Shown here piece by piece: positions 6,321-7,965 of a stretch of DNA of 7,965 nt (position 1 is the first letter of the stretch; the number at the start of each line of letters is the position of its first letter). The position numbers and the translations under genes were made by a program. A model generated the notes under the pieces. That model had not been told where the DNA came from. It was given only the letters and a program-made list of their open reading frames with translations, and did no database searches. This DNA comes from Chloroflexi bacterium UBA4733. Its GTDB lineage: Bacteria > Chloroflexota > UBA4733. The DNA lies in contig DHIZ01000099.1 in NCBI GenBank assembly GCA_002404055.1, forward strand, positions 3,318-11,282. Reading direction: 5' to 3'.

Positions 6321-7820
6321 TCAGGATGTTTGGATCAGACCATTGAGCTGCTGCGCCAGGGACGGCAGCACCTCGTTGGCGCTCTTCGTGCCGTTGAAGA
6401 TCGGGGCCAGACCCGGCTCCAGCACGGCGTCCACCGCCGTCCAGTTCACGACAAGCGGGTCGCCGTGGACATAGGTCGGCGCCTCCAGGAAGACGTTCAT
6501 GTGCTTCGGCGGCTGCTTGGGGTCGTTGTAGCATGCGGACGTAGCGACCGACTGCCGCGGCGGCGCGGTAGTAGCGGCGACGCACTCCAGTGTTTGCACC
6601 TGCTTGCTCGCCATCCAGGCGGTGATGGCCCAGGTGAGATCAGGCTGCGGCGAGCCGGCAATCATCATCCAGGCCAGGCCGCCGCCACTGGTTACCGTTG
6701 CCTTGTTGCTGGGCAAAGGAGCCGCATCCCAGGTCGGGGCCTTGAGCTTGCGGTAGGTGGTGAGTTGCGCGGGGATGTCCATTGCCATGCCAAGCTGATT
6801 GGCGCCGAAGCGGGCGGACAACCCCTGCTTCTTCAGATCAGCCGGTGTGGCCATGACCTGATGCTTGTACATGAGGTCGGCCAGAAACTGCAAGCCGGCG
6901 ATCGCCGCATCCTCGCCAAGCAAGCACTTCTGGTTGGCAACGTCCACCACCGAGCCGCCGAAGAGCCAGACCCAGGGTTCCCACTGCCGCAAGCCGAAGC
7001 CCTGGGCGTAGCCGTACTGACTCACCGTACTGCCGGTGCGGACAGTCAGCCGTTGGGCCACGCTGAGAAAGGCGTCGATCGTCCAGGAAGCGTCAGCCCA
7101 CTTCGCAGCCGGCGCCGGCGCTCCGCTCTTGCTGAACATATCGACGTTCCAGTACAAATCCTGGTTGCCGAAGCCACGCGGCAGCCCGTAGAGCTTGCCC
7201 TTCCAGTAGTACTGGTTGAGCGCTTTCGGGTAGAAGTCGGCGAGGTCGTAGTGCGCACTGGCCACATACGCATCGATCGGATTCAGCGCGCCTTTGATGA
7301 TGTAGCTCGGCATGTCGAAGGGCTGTAAGGTAAAGGTCGACGGCGGCGTACCGGCGGCAATCAAGGTATCCAGCTTGCTGTTGGTGTTGGCCGGGTTGGC
7401 CGACTCCACATGCGTTCCCGGATGTTGCGCCTCGAATAGCTTGATTGCCTGGTTAATCACTGCCTGCTGCTCCGGCGACCCGCCACCTAAGACGGTGAGG
7501 TTGACAACAGGTCCGGTGGGAGCGGCGGCCGCGGAGGTAGTTGGACCGCCGGACGTTGTTGATGAGACGGAAGTCTTCACACTGGGCTGCGGCTGGATTG
7601 GGGCGCTGCTGCAAGCAGCGAGTAGAGAGGCGAGACCGGCGCTGGTGAGGAGTGCCAGAGCGTGGCGGCGGGGGAGGGCGCCTGCGGGCGTACCCCACCC
7701 GCGCGCTTCGCTTGCCGGCCCTCCCCTTAAAAGGAGAGGGCCTCGCCGAAAGGCTGGTGACGGTTGTCCATGCCAGGACTCCTTGCAATTCCGGCGTTGG
7801 GAACTGCTGCGCTTTGTCAT
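6321..7820 (-). CDS. ABC transporter substrate-binding lipoprotein, family 1 (sugar type)
   Basis: This 499-residue protein probably captures a carbohydrate or related solute outside the membrane and delivers it to an ABC importer. Seen: a lipoprotein signal with hydrophobic core ALALLTSAGLASLLAAC and lipobox LAAC (C70), then a Ser/Thr/Pro-rich tether (71-104). The mature domain begins NLTVLGGGSPEQQAVINQAIKLFEAQHPG, a family 1 binding-protein opening. Other blocks typical of the fold are IAAGTPPSTFTLQPFDMPSYI, GKLYGLPRGFGNQDLYWNVDMF and AVDAVLEPGLAPIFNGTKS. Ligand specificity cannot be read. ATG 7820 is chosen because GGAG lies 6 nt upstream; ATG 7832 is also in frame. Either start puts about 50 residues before the hydrophobic core, far more than usual. 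That extension is largely encoded by a palindromic repeat-like element. An ATG at 7771 with a better Shine-Dalgarno is out of frame. The gene leads the operon with the sulfatase; no permease genes are in view. Confidence 0.88.
   Translation of the reverse strand: MTKRSSSQRRNCKESWHGQPSPAFRRGPLLLRGGPASEARGWGTPAGALPRRHALALLTSAGLASLLAACSSAPIQPQPSVKTSVSSTTSGGPTTSAAAAPTGPVVNLTVLGGGSPEQQAVINQAIKLFEAQHPGTHVESANPANTNSKLDTLIAAGTPPSTFTLQPFDMPSYIIKGALNPIDAYVASAHYDLADFYPKALNQYYWKGKLYGLPRGFGNQDLYWNVDMFSKSGAPAPAAKWADASWTIDAFLSVAQRLTVRTGSTVSQYGYAQGFGLRQWEPWVWLFGGSVVDVANQKCLLGEDAAIAGLQFLADLMYKHQVMATPADLKKQGLSARFGANQLGMAMDIPAQLTTYRKLKAPTWDAAPLPSNKATVTSGGGLAWMMIAGSPQPDLTWAITAWMASKQVQTLECVAATTAPPRQSVATSACYNDPKQPPKHMNVFLEAPTYVHGDPLVVNWTAVDAVLEPGLAPIFNGTKSANEVLPSLAQQLNGLIQTS
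7671..7760 (-). repeat. GC-rich palindromic element, probable dispersed repeat, inside the lipoprotein signal region
   Basis: This stretch of about 90 bp contains two hairpin-forming units. One is the near-perfect palindrome at 7717-7742; the other, at 7671-7699 (GGTGGGG...CGCC-cgca-GGCG...CTCCCC), is weaker. The composition, alternating CCCTCTCC/GGGGAGGG blocks with a GCGAAGCGCGCGGGTG segment, resembles small dispersed palindromic repeats common in high-GC bacterial genomes. Family membership is from recollection of style, not a search. On the minus strand it is open in the solute-binding protein frame and encodes about 30 Gly/Pro/Arg/Ala-rich residues between the N-terminus and the signal peptide. 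The boundaries are approximate. Confidence 0.55.
7717..7742. repeat. 26-bp palindromic core with TTTTAA centre
   Basis: The two arms, GGCCCTCYCCTT and its complement, pair over 12 bp with one T/G mismatch (a G-U wobble in RNA) around a two-base loop. Transcribed on the minus strand, it would form a stable hairpin inside the early coding region of the solute-binding gene. It is not followed by a U run, so it is not a typical terminator. Confidence 0.7.
7769..7784 (-). promoter_or_regulatory. Orphaned translation start site: AAGGAG, 7-nt spacer, ATG
   Basis: AAGGAG (7784-7779) precedes ATG (7771-7769) by 7 nt, the best-formed ribosome site near this gene. Its reading frame is not that of the solute-binding protein. 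It encodes only MDNRHQPFGEALSF and stops at a TAA (7727-7729) within the palindromic core. I infer this was the original start of the solute-binding gene before the repeat was inserted. Confidence 0.5.
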
Positions 7821-7963
7821 TGCCCGCTCCATTCAAGGGACCAACCCTCTGTGCTGGAATTTTCGCGAGAAGTTGGTCGTCTGGCCAGCCCGGTCCACCG
7901 CACCTTCAGTGCTGCATCGCCTCGCCCCATCACTACCGGCGTGCCGTCTGCGACGAGGCCCTC
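7817..7963 (-). CDS. Possible C-terminal end of an upstream gene (partial), unknown product
   Basis: A minus-strand frame enters from the right edge of the window, stays open for 48 codons and stops at TGA 7817-7819. It reads EGLVADGTPVVMGRGDAAL, then KVRWTGLARRPTSREN, and ends EWSGQ. The first half has protein-like composition and mostly G/C third positions; the second half is less convincing. The stop overlaps the ATG at 7820 as ATGA, a classic coupled-gene arrangement, which favours a real gene. No family is recognised. Against it, the second minus-strand frame is also open over most of the region, and 48 codons is too short to judge. Confidence 0.3.
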   Translation of the reverse strand, partial: EGLVADGTPVVMGRGDAALKVRWTGLARRPTSRENSSTEGWSLEWSGQ

Positions 7964-7965
7964 TC

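Noticed and set aside
6330..7328. Plus-strand 332-codon open frame opposite the solute-binding protein
   Set aside because: It is long, but its composition is that of an antisense shadow (many R/H/G/A residues, no domain). The minus frame has lipoprotein and binding-protein features.
7717..7742. Palindrome as a rho-independent terminator
   Set aside because: There is no U run after the hairpin on either strand, and it sits inside an open coding frame at the 5' end of a gene.
7839..7878. 7-bp inverted repeat GACCAAC/GTTGGTC flanking a TTTTCGCGAGAA near-palindrome, considered as an operator
   Set aside because: The arms are short with a 26-nt gap, the region may be coding, and no matching regulator is known. 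Chance is a sufficient explanation.

Overview
This is a GC-rich window whose genes fill nearly all the sequence. Codon use favours G/C-ending codons, and TTG and GTG starts occur. The conserved coiled-coil protein at 2509-3039 is of a type I associate with Chloroflexota, so a member of that phylum (or another high-GC, possibly monoderm, lineage) is my best guess. No rRNA or phylogenetic marker is present to confirm it. No tRNA, CRISPR array, insertion sequence or complete transporter was seen.

Layout, left to right. (1) Minus strand, 74-1123: a YghZ/Gpr-type aldo/keto reductase. (2) Minus strand, 1258-3039: a probable two-gene operon. It holds a small acidic coiled-coil protein (2509-3039) and, 36 nt downstream, a TTG-initiated protein with a long disordered N-terminus and a C-terminal NYN (LabA/DUF88, PIN-like) nuclease domain (1258-2472). 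(3) 3040-3254: a divergent intergenic region. (4) Plus strand, 3255-4697: a class II CCA-adding enzyme/poly(A) polymerase with an HD domain. (5) Minus strand, 4694-7820: a probable operon, transcribed right to left. It has a family 1 ABC solute-binding lipoprotein (6321-7820), a formylglycine-type sulfatase (4930-6291) and a small four-cysteine zinc-ribbon protein (4694-4924). The zinc-ribbon stop overlaps the cca stop tail to tail. (6) Right edge: a possible partial upstream gene ending in an ATGA overlap with the solute-binding protein start.

How the genes may work together. The solute-binding protein and sulfatase suggest uptake and desulfation of a sulfated organic compound or glycan. The permeases, ATPase and sulfatase-activating enzyme are not in the window. 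CCA enzyme and NYN protein share an RNA-processing theme, but they are divergently transcribed and a functional link is only inference.

The most notable observation is at the N-terminus of the solute-binding protein. A roughly 90-bp GC-rich palindromic element (about 7671-7760) lies between an ideally placed Shine-Dalgarno/ATG (AAGGAG, 7 nt, ATG at 7771) and the lipoprotein signal peptide. The element is open in the gene's frame but shifts the ATG at 7771 out of frame. Removing 89 or 92 nt would restore a compact signal peptide beginning MDNRRRHALALL or MDNRRHALALL. As it stands, the protein must start at 7820 with a roughly 50-residue extension, or export is impaired.
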